The position numbers were made by a program, and so were the translations under genes. Positions 1 through 9,680 of a stretch of 64,000 nt of DNA are shown here, piece after piece. Below the pieces are notes generated by a model. The model had not been told where the DNA came from. It ran no database searches and saw only the letters and a list, made by a program, of their open reading frames with translations. Within the stretch, counting starts at the first letter, position 1. Every line of letters starts with the position of its first letter. The DNA comes from SHZL01 sp963784425 (lineage in GTDB: Bacteria > Pseudomonadota > Gammaproteobacteria > Xanthomonadales > SZUA-36), in contig CAWARM010000011.1 of assembly GCA_963784425.1 (NCBI GenBank), forward strand, positions 682,001 through 746,000. Reading direction: 5' to 3'.

Positions 1-46
1 CCGCCGGACCCAGCGCCGGACCCAGCGCCTGACCCAGCCGCCTGAC
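1..46. repeat. 12-bp tandem repeat inside pmbA
   Basis: The unit cgccggacccag occurs at 2–13 and 14–25, a variant cgcctgacccag at 26–37, and a partial copy at 39–46 after one extra base. In the pmbA frame the unit encodes WVRR. The array runs to the left edge of the window, so its full length is unknown. The one extra base means copy-number change alone would keep the frame, but the extra base would not. Confidence 0.75.
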
Positions 47-1116
47 ATTAACGTCAGGTTCCTGACACCGCCCGAATTACCGGTGGTCTTCAAACCCAGG
101 CGGCGTGCAGAATAACTTGATAGCAGGTAATCCCTGAGAACACCTTCCCCCACAATGCAGTGATCCCTCGTTGCGACCCCCTCACCATCAAACGCAGCAC
201 TGCCGGCGCCACGCAACAGATGCGGATACTCAGTCAGGTTCAGCCACGTGGGAAACAGTTGTTGGCCTGCGGCGCCTTTGAGGAAGGATGCATTGCGGTA
301 CAATGCGGAGCCCGAAATTGCGCCAACGAAGTTGCCGATCAGGCTCTTGGCTACTTCGGGTGCAAGCAGCACCAACAGTCTTGCGGTCTTTATTTTTCTG
401 GCTCCGAGGCGACGCACCGTTCGCATCGCCGCTTCACGTCCGGTCACTTCCGCCGGTTCCAGGTCAGCAAGACTGCGGCGGCTATCAAAGCTGTAGTCGC
501 GCTGCATGGCGTCACCCTTCCCGGCAATAAGAACGCAACTTTGACTGAAATGCGTGCCTGCACTGCGCCCGATGAAACCGTGGGAGTTCCCGTAGACGCC
601 AATGCCGAGGCCAGCGTCAAAGGATGCGCCTTCTGAGTTCGTGATTTTCGGATTCTCGCGTCCTGCCGCCTCGCACGACAAGGCGCGTTCGATTGCGGCC
701 GTGGCATCCAGCGCTGCGGGGTGCCAAATATCCAGATCTGGAAACTCGGTTGCCAGGAGCTCCGCTTCGGCGAGGCCATTGCACGGGTCTTCCTGGACAT
801 AGCTGGCAATTTCCAAAGCCTTGCTGACGCACAGGTCGATAGATTTCTGACTAAGGTCTGCGCTGCTCGCATGGCCTTTGCGTTTGCCCAGCAGAACCGA
901 AACGCTGATGCCGCGATCCTGCATGTACTCAAGGGTTTCAACCTCGCCCACCCGCACCGAAACAGACAATCCCTGGCTGGTGTGCGCGGATATTTCAGCG
1001 GAGGTCGCCCCTTTCCTGCGCGCTTGTTCCAATGCAAGCTCGACATGTGCCTGCATTGAGTCGAGTTCTGCGTCGCGATCGAACTGCGGCTGGGTTACCA
1101 TGGAAATTTCAGGCAT
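1..1116 (-). CDS. pmbA: PmbA (TldE), TldD partner metalloprotease subunit, 3' end cut by window
   Basis: Reading the minus strand from the ATG at 1116 gives 372 uninterrupted codons that leave the window at its left edge. The family is about 450 residues, so the C-terminal part is missing. Recognisable stretches are VRVGEVETLEYMQDRGISV, the segment GVYGNSHGFIGRS, and TTGNSGGVRNLTL near the window edge. PmbA pairs with TldD to form a heterodimeric zinc protease that trims peptides such as modified microcins and degrades CcdA in E. coli. PmbA itself has no HExxH motif, and none is seen here. yjgA diverges 46 bp away and tldD lies just beyond it, the arrangement found in pseudomonads. The last visible residues fall in a 12-bp tandem repeat that gives WVRR three times, which is unusual for the family. 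Confidence 0.9.
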   Translation of the reverse strand, partial: MPEISMVTQPQFDRDAELDSMQAHVELALEQARRKGATSAEISAHTSQGLSVSVRVGEVETLEYMQDRGISVSVLLGKRKGHASSADLSQKSIDLCVSKALEIASYVQEDPCNGLAEAELLATEFPDLDIWHPAALDATAAIERALSCEAAGRENPKITNSEGASFDAGLGIGVYGNSHGFIGRSAGTHFSQSCVLIAGKGDAMQRDYSFDSRRSLADLEPAEVTGREAAMRTVRRLGARKIKTARLLVLLAPEVAKSLIGNFVGAISGSALYRNASFLKGAAGQQLFPTWLNLTEYPHLLRGAGSAAFDGEGVATRDHCIVGEGVLRDYLLSSYSARRLGLKTTGNSGGVRNLTLMSGGWVRRWVRRWVRR

Positions 1117-1162
1117 TTGAAAAGCTCCCCCTGGGAACAATTATGCAATTCCGGAGTATTCC

Positions 1163-1714
1163 ATGACCACTGGAAAACATGAAAATGAGGAGTTCGAAGA
1201 GCCATCGGAGAGCGAACAACTCTTCAGCAAAAGCCAGCTGAAACGCGATGCGCACGCGATGAAAGACCTTGCGTCTGAATTGCTGGAATTGAGCAAGTCA
1301 CAACTGAGCAAAGTACCCCTGGACGAAGACATCCTGTTAGCCATCCAGCAGGCCAGGGCTTTTCGTTCCCACGGAGCCCGGCGCAGGCAACTCCTGTACC
1401 TCGCCAAGCTCATGCGCCGCACGGACCCTTCGCCCATCATCGCCGCAGTCGAAGGATTCCATGGCGAAGCACTGGCACTCACGGGAAGGCAGCATCGCAG
1501 CGAAGCCTGGCGGGATTTCCTGCTGGAGCAGGGCGATACTGCCCTTGGAGTATTGCTGCAACAACGCGCAGGGGTAGACGTTCAATCCCTGCGCCAGTTG
1601 ATCCGCAATGCTGCTCTTGAATTGAAGGCCGGAAAGCCGCCCGCCGCTGCACGTGCACTTTTTCGTGCACTTCGGGATATGGACCTGCAACAACCACTGC
1701 CGCCTTGTCCCTGA
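1163..1714 (+). CDS. darP: Ribosome biogenesis factor YjgA/DarP (DUF615)
   Basis: The 183-residue protein matches the usual size of the YjgA/DarP family. It has an acidic N-terminus, then SQLKRDAHAMKDLASELLEL, then a basic helix-rich core containing RRRQLLYLAKLMR. DarP binds late 50S ribosomal precursors and helps the peptidyl-transferase centre mature. The ATG at 1163 is the first start after the divergent pmbA start and lies next to a ggagt motif. The gene is convergent with tldD, only 12 bp away, with no clear terminator between them. Placement between pmbA and tldD is a conserved gammaproteobacterial arrangement and supports the call. Confidence 0.93.
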   Translation: MTTGKHENEEFEEPSESEQLFSKSQLKRDAHAMKDLASELLELSKSQLSKVPLDEDILLAIQQARAFRSHGARRRQLLYLAKLMRRTDPSPIIAAVEGFHGEALALTGRQHRSEAWRDFLLEQGDTALGVLLQQRAGVDVQSLRQLIRNAALELKAGKPPAAARALFRALRDMDLQQPLPPCP

Positions 1715-1726
1715 AGGTGCAGTGCA

Positions 1727-3169
1727 TCACGCTTCAGTGCCGCCCACGGTCAGGCCATCGATTCTCAAAGTGGGTTGGCCAACTCCAACCGGAACGCTTT
1801 GCCCATCCTTGCCGCAGACGCCGATGCCGGGGTCCAGGCGTAAATCATTTCCCACCATGGAGACCTGGGTCATCGCCTCGGGGCCATTCCCAATCAAGGT
1901 TGCCCCCCTGACCGGGCGCGTCACCTTTCCATTCTCGATAAGGTAGGCCTCGCTGGTTGAAAATACAAAACGCCCTGAAGTAATGTCGACCTGGCCACCG
2001 GAAAAATTCACGGCGTAGAGTCCCTTTTCCACTGATGAGATGATTTCTTCAGCTGCATAATCGCCGGCATGCATGAATGTGTTGGTCATTCGCGGCATGG
2101 GCAAATGGGCAAACGATTCACGCCGTCCGTTGCCAGTTGTTGGCATGTTCATCAAGTTCGCGTTGAGCTTGTCCTGCATGTAGGCACGCAGCACGCCATT
2201 TTCAATCAACACGGTTGGTTTCGTGGGAGTGCCCTCATCATCCACTGTTAGCGAGCCGCGGCGACGCGGCAAGCTGCCGTCATCCACGACAGTGACACAG
2301 GACGCTGCCACTTTTTCCCCCAGCCGCCCGCTGAAAGCGGAAGTTCCCTTGCGATTGAAGTCTCCCTCCAGTCCATGTCCCACCGCTTCGTGCAACAAGA
2401 CTCCCGGCCAGCCAGGGCCCAGCACAACGGTCATAGTGCCAGCCGGCGCCGGGTCCGCACCGAGATTGACCAGGGCCTGCCGCACAGCTTCAGTTGCAAA
2501 GTGCTGCCAGACCTGATCGTGCACCAGCTCATCGTAAGAGAACCGGCCCCCGCCCCCATCACTGCCTTGCTCCCGGCGATCGCCCTGCGTAGCTATTACG
2601 CTTACGTTAAGTCGTACCAGGGGACGAACATCTGCGGCAAACGTGCCGTCGGTTGCTACGACCAGGATCGTTTCAAAAGTGCCAGCAAGGCTGACGATGA
2701 CTTCGCTGATCCGCGGGTCGCACGAGCGGGTATAGCTGTCTATTTTTTTCAGCAGTTCAACTTTCTCGTCAGCGCCCAGCACCTCCATTGGGTTTTGAGG
2801 CTGGTAGAGGGCAGTTGCATCTCTTCTTTTCCACGCCTGTACCCGACCCTGTCCGCCCTGGTTTGCAATGGCACGTGCCGCGCGTGACGCCTGGAGGAGT
2901 GATGGCATGATGATTTCATCCGCGTATGCGAATCCGGTCTTGTCACCACTGATGGCGCGAATTCCGACGCCTTTTTCAGACGCATAACTGCCACTGCGCA
3001 CGAGGCCGTCTTCCATGGTCCATGATTCGTGGCTGACGTTTTGGAAGTACAGGTCACCGGAATCGACTGCCGGTCCCATGAGATCGCACAAGACCCTTTC
3101 CAGGTCGTGCTGGTCCAGGCCACCCGGCGCCAATAATTCCTGCTCGGCCAACTGAATCATGTCGCTCAT
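1727..3169 (-). CDS. tldD: Metalloprotease TldD
   Basis: This is the catalytic subunit of the TldD/PmbA zinc protease, 480 residues from the ATG at 3169. The zinc-binding HExxxH motif is visible as HEAVGHGLEGDFNRKG in the middle of the protein. The conserved family blocks MQDKLNANLMN and TTGNGRRESFAHLPMPRMTN follow. I prefer the ATG at 3169 over the in-frame ATG at 3175 because the AGGGA ribosome-binding site is 8 bases from the former and only 2 from the latter. The gene lies 36 bp downstream of yhdP on the same strand, at the end of the long leuS-to-tldD run. Confidence 0.95.
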   Translation of the reverse strand: MSDMIQLAEQELLAPGGLDQHDLERVLCDLMGPAVDSGDLYFQNVSHESWTMEDGLVRSGSYASEKGVGIRAISGDKTGFAYADEIIMPSLLQASRAARAIANQGGQGRVQAWKRRDATALYQPQNPMEVLGADEKVELLKKIDSYTRSCDPRISEVIVSLAGTFETILVVATDGTFAADVRPLVRLNVSVIATQGDRREQGSDGGGGRFSYDELVHDQVWQHFATEAVRQALVNLGADPAPAGTMTVVLGPGWPGVLLHEAVGHGLEGDFNRKGTSAFSGRLGEKVAASCVTVVDDGSLPRRRGSLTVDDEGTPTKPTVLIENGVLRAYMQDKLNANLMNMPTTGNGRRESFAHLPMPRMTNTFMHAGDYAAEEIISSVEKGLYAVNFSGGQVDITSGRFVFSTSEAYLIENGKVTRPVRGATLIGNGPEAMTQVSMVGNDLRLDPGIGVCGKDGQSVPVGVGQPTLRIDGLTVGGTEA

Positions 3170-3205
3170 TCGCATCTTCCCTGTGACACCGTCATGGTGG
3201 CTCCG

Positions 3206-6200
3206 TTAGCCACCGCCTTTATCCTTGCCCACGGGCTCGATCACTGGCTCACTCCAGCTGCCACGGATAGTGTATTGCACCTGTGACGCTTCGCCGATCT
3301 GCTTTTGCAACAGCCCCTGCAAGGCCAGTCCCGCAGCGGCACCGCCAGGACCGCCCGCCAAAGCGCCTATGATCGGAAGTGTATTTCCCAACCCGGGCCG
3401 AACGGTCATGACCTGGTCGTACTGCTGTGTCACCAGGTTGGTGTTACCGACCAGGCTGATGCTTGCTGCCGAGGAAGACAGCTCGACGTTTTCCGTGTGG
3501 GCCGTGCCGTTTTCCATTTCAAAAGTTCCGGTAGCCTCATCGAAATCAAACCCCGAGTCAAACACGTCCCTGAAATCCAGGGAAAGGCGCCTTGGCAATG
3601 CCTGGATACTCAATAAGCCCAGCAGCCTGCCGGAACCGGCACTGGCGTTGGCTATCTGGCCGTTGATGACGCTGAATTCAAGCTTTCCATTAAGACGGGA
3701 GAGCGCAAAAGCGGCGGGAGAGCCTGGCCACCAGGCATTGAACTGCAGCACCGTTTGCCCCCCTTCCAGGGAGGTATTGAAATCCATGGAACTCATCAAT
3801 TCCCCGAGTGACTCAGCCGTGATCATGATATCGAAATCAGAGCGATAACCGTCTTCAAGCAAATTCCAGTCACCGCTCGCCTTAAGGCTCAACTGTGCAG
3901 ATTCCGCTTCCACCTTTTCAAAATGGAACCCCTGTTGCGTAGGATAGGCCTCAACACGTGTTTCGCCCATTTCGAGTCCGGCATAGCGCAGTGAGCGGGC
4001 AAACAGGTGCAGTGCAGGCAACTGCCGGGGGTCAGTTTCCACGTTCAGTCCGCCCGAGAGAGGGTCAGCCAGGGCCAGCCGTTCGAAATTAGCAGAGAGG
4101 CTATTATCCGAGCCGGCTTCGGCAGTAAATACTACCTGCCCATCGATGTCCTTACCCGAAAAGATACCCTCGAACCCGGCCGGGACCGGCTTCACGCCCA
4201 GTTTCACTTCGCCGAACAAGCGATCCAGAAATAACAATTCTTTAGTGGCCAGCTCGCAGTATTCAAGGTGCATGCCCCCCAAGCCATTGCCTTCTTTTAC
4301 ACTCTTCACCAGCAGGTCCACCCATCCATCCAGGTCCAGGGCGGGTGTTGCGCCTTCAATCCGGATGAGGCCCGGGGACGGCAAATCCGCCGGACCGGCG
4401 CCGAATCGCAGCAGCGCGCGCCCGGGCACCGTTTCAGCTGGCAGGCTGCTTTGGCCCTGCGGCACTTCAAGACGAAAAAGCATGCGCCCGGCCAGGTCCA
4501 GGTCGAGCAGCCTGGTCGGCCCGTTCAGGGAATAGCGCAACTGCAATGGCCAGGAATCCCCGGGCGGCTTGAAAAGCGGTACAGGGAAGCCCAGCGTGAT
4601 GCCTTCAAGATCGGATGCAACAACCAGGTTCACCTTCGTATCTTCACCGGGCGGTGGAGTGGGCACGACCACGGACACGAGCCACTTCGTCTCACCTTGT
4701 ACCCTGCCCAGAAGCCGGTACGTATCAAGCAGGTAACCCGGAAGAATGTCCTTCACATCAAATGTCCCGCGCATATCAACCCGGAATTTCTCTTCTGCAC
4801 GCCTGCTTGCGGACACATCCAGGTGCGCGGATTTGCCTTTGAAGACTGCCTCCAGACCGGAAGCCTTCAAGCCATTACGGTCGTAGTTCAATTCGCCGCC
4901 TATGGAATCCAGGGCCACCCCGGAGCGTGGATCAAAAAACCGGCTGCCTTGCAGCACGACGCTACCATCCACCTGCAATTCGCCCGGGGTTGTCCCCAGC
5001 GGGACAGTCAGCAGACCGGAGGTGTCCGCAGGCCCGGAAAAATCAAATTGAGTCAGGTCGGCACCAATCTGCTGAGCAAGCGGCGAACTGTCCACAAATC
5101 CAGTGAGGGCCCCCAGTTGTGATTGAGCTTCGTACCTGACATGGAGCAAGGGCTGATGAAAATCCGCGATCTCGGCGGTTACCTTGCCCACCGCGCTTCC
5201 ATTCAGGCTGCCGACGCTACCATCAAGGTACATGGACGGGCCGAGGAAACGCGCGATTAGATTTACGCCCTGGGCACGCGGCCAACCGCTTGCGTAATCA
5301 AGTTCGGCAGAGGCAATTTCTGCTACCGCCTCGAAACGGCCCTTGCCATTTCGAAACGGCCAGTCGTCCATGTCGCCGTGTATTTGTGCTCTGGCCCTGA
5401 CCACGTCGCCGGCTACGAACCCCTTGCGCAGCCAACCCAGCACCTTCTTTCCCATGATGCCTTGCGGCCAGTAGGGAGACAGCTTGTCCAGCCTGCCGCG
5501 CGTAAACAGCACGTTGACATCAACGGCGGGGCGTCCTTCATTGCCGGAAATCAGCACGTCACCGCCCAGCGCCATGTCTTCGTTCATCAACCGACAGCCT
5601 TGCAACGCGGCTTGCCAGCCCGTTCCCCAGGTTAAATCGGCTTCACACCCCGGAAAACTGAACGACAGTGGGGCAGAGAACATTCGTGGCCAGTCAAGCT
5701 CCAGCTTGCTCGCGCTGAGCGCAATGCGTCCGGAGCCGCGGCCAAGGTCCAGTTCACCGTTGATTCCCTGCACGTCGGGCCAGGTGCCCCAGCCGAACAG
5801 TCCAGCTTCCCGAGCCACACCTCGCGCCAGCACCAATTGCCAATTCTTGTCCAGGACCAATTCAAGATTGCTGATGCTGCCGGTGGCCGCCCCCGGAAGA
5901 TAGCCTGGCCAGGCCTTGCCATACATGGCCATGACGTTTTGCGCCAGCTCCAAAGGAACGCCAAGTGGCAAGTAGTCAGCGCTGATCCACAAGCCAAGGT
6001 TGTTCGCAGGGTTCCGGGCAATGGCAAGGCTGGGCGTAGTCCAGGTATTTTCTCCGTTGTCGAACTGGAGTTGATCAAAATCCAGTCGCCAGGCTCCGTC
6101 AGCTTCCGCGGTCCAGGCAAGGCGGCTGTTCAGGTGTTCTACAGCTATTTCCCGGTCGCCGTTCACCACGCGCCCGTTTGCCACATCGACCACGCCGGTG

Positions 6201-7033
6201 AGCCGCGTCGGTCCGCCCGCCTGCCAATCGCACCAGAACTCACCGTTCAGCAAACCTTCCTGCGGCAGGAATGGATTGGATGGCAGGCGTTCATGGAAAT
6301 CAGCCAGCGAAGCGTCACGGACTGCAAATTGCCAATTGGCCTTTTCCAGGCCCCTCTTTTCGGCCAGCTTGAGTATGCCGTTTGCATCGACCGTTCCGTA
6401 TACCCTGCCACTGGGTTGGTCACGGAACTGGGCATCTAGCTCCAGTGCAAGGGAATCACCATCGAACTGCAGCCGCGCATTCACGGCTGCCAAATCCAGG
6501 CGAGTGGCACGAGCTTCATCAAAAACTTCCAGGCGGGAGTCCTCAAGCGTGAGCCCTCCGATTCCAATTAAGCCACGCAGTCCGGATTGACTCCCAGTCG
6601 AATCCTGGCCGCTGACTCCCAGGCCGGACAATTCGTACTCCCCGTCGCGCTTATGCACGAGCCGGAAATCTGCCCCAATCACGAGAAAGTTATACAGGGG
6701 CTTGCCCAGAAGCAATGCATTCAAGGGACTCAGATCGAGAGCCGCTTCGGCTATGGCCACTTCGGCGTTACGACCAGGCGCTACCTGGAGCCGCAAACCG
6801 CGCAGTGACAACCGCGGGCCAAACGCCTTCCACTCACCGGAAAAACTCTCAAGTGTCACCTGTTGGCCGAATTCATGTGACAACCACTCTTCCAGCTGGG
6901 GCTGAAAACGCCCGCTGTAAGGCATGAGTAGCTTGCCGACACCCACTAACACTGCCGCCGCGATGATCGTGAAAGAAAGCGCTGTCCAAAGCAGCGTGCG
7001 AGCCCGGAGAAAAATCGTTTTCAGCGTGATCAC
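3206..7033 (-). CDS. yhdP: YhdP family AsmA-like inner-membrane lipid transport protein
   Basis: This is a 1275-residue protein, the usual length for YhdP (TIGR02099). Residues about 12–35 form one transmembrane helix (LLWTALSFTIIAAAVLVGVG). The rest is predicted beta-rich periplasmic bridge, with an AsmA-like C-terminal region. In E. coli YhdP, together with TamB and YdbH, moves phospholipids toward the outer membrane. The start is a GTG at 7033; no ATG with a better ribosome-binding site is seen nearby. The gene sits between rng and tldD, the order common in pseudomonads, and is separated from rng by 36 bp. No frameshift is seen along its length. Confidence 0.93.
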   Translation of the reverse strand: MITLKTIFLRARTLLWTALSFTIIAAAVLVGVGKLLMPYSGRFQPQLEEWLSHEFGQQVTLESFSGEWKAFGPRLSLRGLRLQVAPGRNAEVAIAEAALDLSPLNALLLGKPLYNFLVIGADFRLVHKRDGEYELSGLGVSGQDSTGSQSGLRGLIGIGGLTLEDSRLEVFDEARATRLDLAAVNARLQFDGDSLALELDAQFRDQPSGRVYGTVDANGILKLAEKRGLEKANWQFAVRDASLADFHERLPSNPFLPQEGLLNGEFWCDWQAGGPTRLTGVVDVANGRVVNGDREIAVEHLNSRLAWTAEADGAWRLDFDQLQFDNGENTWTTPSLAIARNPANNLGLWISADYLPLGVPLELAQNVMAMYGKAWPGYLPGAATGSISNLELVLDKNWQLVLARGVAREAGLFGWGTWPDVQGINGELDLGRGSGRIALSASKLELDWPRMFSAPLSFSFPGCEADLTWGTGWQAALQGCRLMNEDMALGGDVLISGNEGRPAVDVNVLFTRGRLDKLSPYWPQGIMGKKVLGWLRKGFVAGDVVRARAQIHGDMDDWPFRNGKGRFEAVAEIASAELDYASGWPRAQGVNLIARFLGPSMYLDGSVGSLNGSAVGKVTAEIADFHQPLLHVRYEAQSQLGALTGFVDSSPLAQQIGADLTQFDFSGPADTSGLLTVPLGTTPGELQVDGSVVLQGSRFFDPRSGVALDSIGGELNYDRNGLKASGLEAVFKGKSAHLDVSASRRAEEKFRVDMRGTFDVKDILPGYLLDTYRLLGRVQGETKWLVSVVVPTPPPGEDTKVNLVVASDLEGITLGFPVPLFKPPGDSWPLQLRYSLNGPTRLLDLDLAGRMLFRLEVPQGQSSLPAETVPGRALLRFGAGPADLPSPGLIRIEGATPALDLDGWVDLLVKSVKEGNGLGGMHLEYCELATKELLFLDRLFGEVKLGVKPVPAGFEGIFSGKDIDGQVVFTAEAGSDNSLSANFERLALADPLSGGLNVETDPRQLPALHLFARSLRYAGLEMGETRVEAYPTQQGFHFEKVEAESAQLSLKASGDWNLLEDGYRSDFDIMITAESLGELMSSMDFNTSLEGGQTVLQFNAWWPGSPAAFALSRLNGKLEFSVINGQIANASAGSGRLLGLLSIQALPRRLSLDFRDVFDSGFDFDEATGTFEMENGTAHTENVELSSSAASISLVGNTNLVTQQYDQVMTVRPGLGNTLPIIGALAGGPGGAAAGLALQGLLQKQIGEASQVQYTIRGSWSEPVIEPVGKDKGGG

Positions 7034-7069
7034 GCGCCAGCTGCTCCAGCTAGGCCGGTCAAAACAATT

Positions 7070-8536
7070 TCAGAGCAGCACAACATCAAACTGCTCCTGC
7101 GAGTATTGTTCTTCTGCCTGGAAGCGGATGGACTTGCCAATCAGCTCCTCCAATTCCGCTACGTTGATGGACTGTTCATCCATAATGCGTGCTACCACTG
7201 CGGGCGTGGCCAGGACCATGAGTTTACTCGCTTCGAATTGCCGGCCGGAACGCATGATTTCCCGGAAAATTTCCTGGCATACGGTATCCGGACTCTTGAT
7301 GCTTCCACGCCCGGAGCAAACCGGGCAAGTCACGCACAAGCGGTGTTCGAGGCTTTCAGTGGTGCGCTTTCGCGTCATCTCAACCAGGCCCAGGGCAGAA
7401 AAATCAGACACGCTGGTCTTCGCAAGGTCACGTTCCAGCGCGCGCTGTAGCGATCGCAGCACCTGCCGACGATGCTCCTCGTCTTTCATATCGATAAAAT
7501 CAATAATGATGATACCGCCGAGGTTACGCAGCCTCACCTGCCGGGCCACGGCCTGGCTTGCTTCGAGGTTGGTTTTGTAGATCGTTTCTTCCAGGTTTCG
7601 ATTCCCGACGTAGCCACCCGTATTCACATCGATCGTGGTCAGCGCTTCGGTCTGGTCAAAGACAAGGTAGCCACCGGATTTTAGCGTTACGCTGCGGTGC
7701 AGCGCCGCCTCGATATCGTCTTCAATCCCGAACAGGTCAAATATCGGCCGCTCTGCAGTGTAGGCTTCAATGCGATCACACCAGTCAGGAATAAAACTCT
7801 GCACAAATTGTTGTGCCGCGCTCAAGGTCCTGGGCGAATCGATCAGCACCCGGTCCACCCTTTCATGCATCAGGTCCCGCAATGTGCGCAGGGGCAGTGA
7901 CAGGTCTTCATACACACAACTTGGCGTTTCAGCTCCGGCAGCACGATCCTTTATGGACTGCCAAACCTTGCCGAGGTAGGCCATATCGGCAGCAAGGGCA
8001 AACTCACTGGCGCCCTCGGCATTGGTTCGAACAATATAACCATGCCCGGCAGAGTCATCCCGCAAGGTGGTTATACAATTCTTCAACCTTGCCCGCTCTT
8101 GAGCATCCTCAATCCGGACGGATACTCCAACTGTTTCATGATCAGGTAAAAGAACCAGGAAACGGGATGGAATGCTGATGTTCGTGGTCAGGCGTGCGCC
8201 CTTGGAACCAATCGGATCCTTGATCACCTGGACGATGACTTCTCCGCCGGGCCGTAACATTCCGGAAATCATCTGCGGCGCTACATCACTTTCATCCAGC
8301 GACAGGTCTTGCCGGGTCATGTCAGAGGCGTGCAAAAATGCTGTGCGGTCCAGGCCAATATCGATAAATGCTGCTTGCAGCCCCGGCAATATCCGCGACA
8401 CCTGGCCTTTGAAAATGCTGCCTGTGTAGCCGCTTTGCCCCGCACGCTCCAGCCACACTTCCTGCAGCATGCCCCCTTCCACCAACGCCACTCGTGCCTC
8501 GGCGGGAGTTGTATTGATCAGGATTTCTTCGCTCAC
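7070..8536 (-). CDS. rng: Ribonuclease G
   Basis: The 488-residue protein is almost exactly the size of E. coli RNase G. An S1-like RNA-binding domain lies near residues 35–125 (GSIFKGQVSRILPGLQAAFI). The RNase E/G catalytic core contains the metal-binding aspartates in TTIDVNTGGYVG and IIIIDFIDM. The zinc-link cysteines are in TCPVCSGRGS. There is no long disordered C-terminal scaffold, which separates it from RNase E. It processes the 5' end of 16S rRNA and some mRNAs. The start codon is GTG at 8536. It lies downstream of maf in the same run of minus-strand genes. Confidence 0.96.
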   Translation of the reverse strand: MSEEILINTTPAEARVALVEGGMLQEVWLERAGQSGYTGSIFKGQVSRILPGLQAAFIDIGLDRTAFLHASDMTRQDLSLDESDVAPQMISGMLRPGGEVIVQVIKDPIGSKGARLTTNISIPSRFLVLLPDHETVGVSVRIEDAQERARLKNCITTLRDDSAGHGYIVRTNAEGASEFALAADMAYLGKVWQSIKDRAAGAETPSCVYEDLSLPLRTLRDLMHERVDRVLIDSPRTLSAAQQFVQSFIPDWCDRIEAYTAERPIFDLFGIEDDIEAALHRSVTLKSGGYLVFDQTEALTTIDVNTGGYVGNRNLEETIYKTNLEASQAVARQVRLRNLGGIIIIDFIDMKDEEHRRQVLRSLQRALERDLAKTSVSDFSALGLVEMTRKRTTESLEHRLCVTCPVCSGRGSIKSPDTVCQEIFREIMRSGRQFEASKLMVLATPAVVARIMDEQSINVAELEELIGKSIRFQAEEQYSQEQFDVVLL

Positions 8537-8585
8537 GAACTGTCACTCACGAAATTTGGTAGGCCAAGATAAAACCCGAAAGGCT

Positions 8586-9191
8586 TCATTGAGTTGAATC
8601 CAGGCTAAGTCCAGGCAACACGTGGATGCCGGCACACTGCAGCAAATCCATGGTTTCAAACAAGGGCAAACCCATAACACCCGAATAGCTGCCTTCGAGG
8701 CGGCTGATAAATGACGCCGCATATCCCTGTATGGCATACGCGCCTGCTTTGTCGAGCGGTTCCCCGGTTGCGCAGTAGGCCTCGATCCACGCTGGATCCA
8801 GAGGTGCAAACGTGACTGTAGAGACGTTTATCCGGTTGAATTCGTCACCTTTTTGGGTAAGCAGGACAACCGCGGAAAACACCTCGTGGACCTGACCGGA
8901 AAGGCTGCCCAGCATCTCGCGCGCCGCAGCAGGGTTAGCTGGCTTTCCAAGGATTTTTCCCCGCAACACAACCGCCGTGTCCGCCGCAAGAACCGGCAGT
9001 TCGCATGCTTCGCGTGCGGCAACCCAGTGTGCTTTCCTGGCCGCTATGCGCCTTACGTAATCAGCGGCCAGTTCACCGGCTTGAGCTGATTCGTCCACGT
9101 TGGCGCCGACCGCCCTGTAGGCCACGCCCGCCTGGTCCAGTAATTGCTGCCGTCGCGGTGATGCAGAAGCAAGAATGATTCTCGCGGTCAT
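8586..9191 (-). CDS. maf: Maf/YhdE nucleoside triphosphate pyrophosphatase
   Basis: Maf family dTTP/UTP pyrophosphatase, 201 residues from the ATG at 9191. The N-terminal signature ILASASPRRQQLL and the catalytic ADTAVVL are both visible, as are YAIQGYAA and GSYSGVMGLPL near the C-terminus. The family removes non-canonical or excess nucleotides and is linked to septum control. The shorter start is chosen because a longer reading frame to 9257 would overlap rlmH by 62 bp, and the chosen ATG leaves a 4-bp gap. Its position between rlmH and rng favours the YhdE rather than the YceF branch. Confidence 0.92.
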   Translation of the reverse strand: MTARIILASASPRRQQLLDQAGVAYRAVGANVDESAQAGELAADYVRRIAARKAHWVAAREACELPVLAADTAVVLRGKILGKPANPAAAREMLGSLSGQVHEVFSAVVLLTQKGDEFNRINVSTVTFAPLDPAWIEAYCATGEPLDKAGAYAIQGYAASFISRLEGSYSGVMGLPLFETMDLLQCAGIHVLPGLSLDSTQ

Positions 9192-9195
9192 TTGT

Positions 9196-9666
9196 CTAGT
9201 CACGATGATACGGATGGTTCTGTGTAATGGTCCAGGCCCGGTACAACTGTTCCGCAAGCACCACCCTTACCAGGGGGTGGGGCAAGGTCAGCTTTCCCAG
9301 CGACCAGCATACTTCAGCCCGGTCGCGGCAAGCGGCCGATAGCCCATCCGGGCCTCCGATCAGGAAAGTCACGTCGCGACTGTCGTCCATCCATTCATTC
9401 AGGTGTGCGGAAAGCTCCATTGTCGACCACTGGGTTCCAAGTTCATCGAGCGCCACCAGGTAGCTGGAAGCGGGCACCGCCGCAAGCAGCGCTTCCCCTT
9501 CCCGCTGGCGAATTGAGTCAATGTCGGCATTCCGGTTGCGCTTGATGGCCGGCACTTCCCGCAGGTTCAAGCTGAATCCACGAGTAAACCGCCTGGAGTA
9601 TTCAGTCCAGCCACTGGTAACCCAGGATGGCATGCGTTGGCCGATGGCCACGATGTTGAGACGCAC
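9196..9666 (-). CDS. rlmH: 23S rRNA (pseudouridine1915-N3)-methyltransferase RlmH
   Basis: The protein is 156 residues, the standard RlmH length. It contains the SPOUT-fold SAM-binding loop FLIGGPDGL and ends with the family signature HPYHR. RlmH methylates the pseudouridine at position 1915 of helix 69 in assembled 70S ribosomes. It is 14 bp downstream of rsfS, its common neighbour, and 4 bp upstream of maf, so the three are almost certainly cotranscribed. Confidence 0.97.
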   Translation of the reverse strand: MRLNIVAIGQRMPSWVTSGWTEYSRRFTRGFSLNLREVPAIKRNRNADIDSIRQREGEALLAAVPASSYLVALDELGTQWSTMELSAHLNEWMDDSRDVTFLIGGPDGLSAACRDRAEVCWSLGKLTLPHPLVRVVLAEQLYRAWTITQNHPYHRD

Positions 9667-9680
9667 GGCCCCTTAACCTG

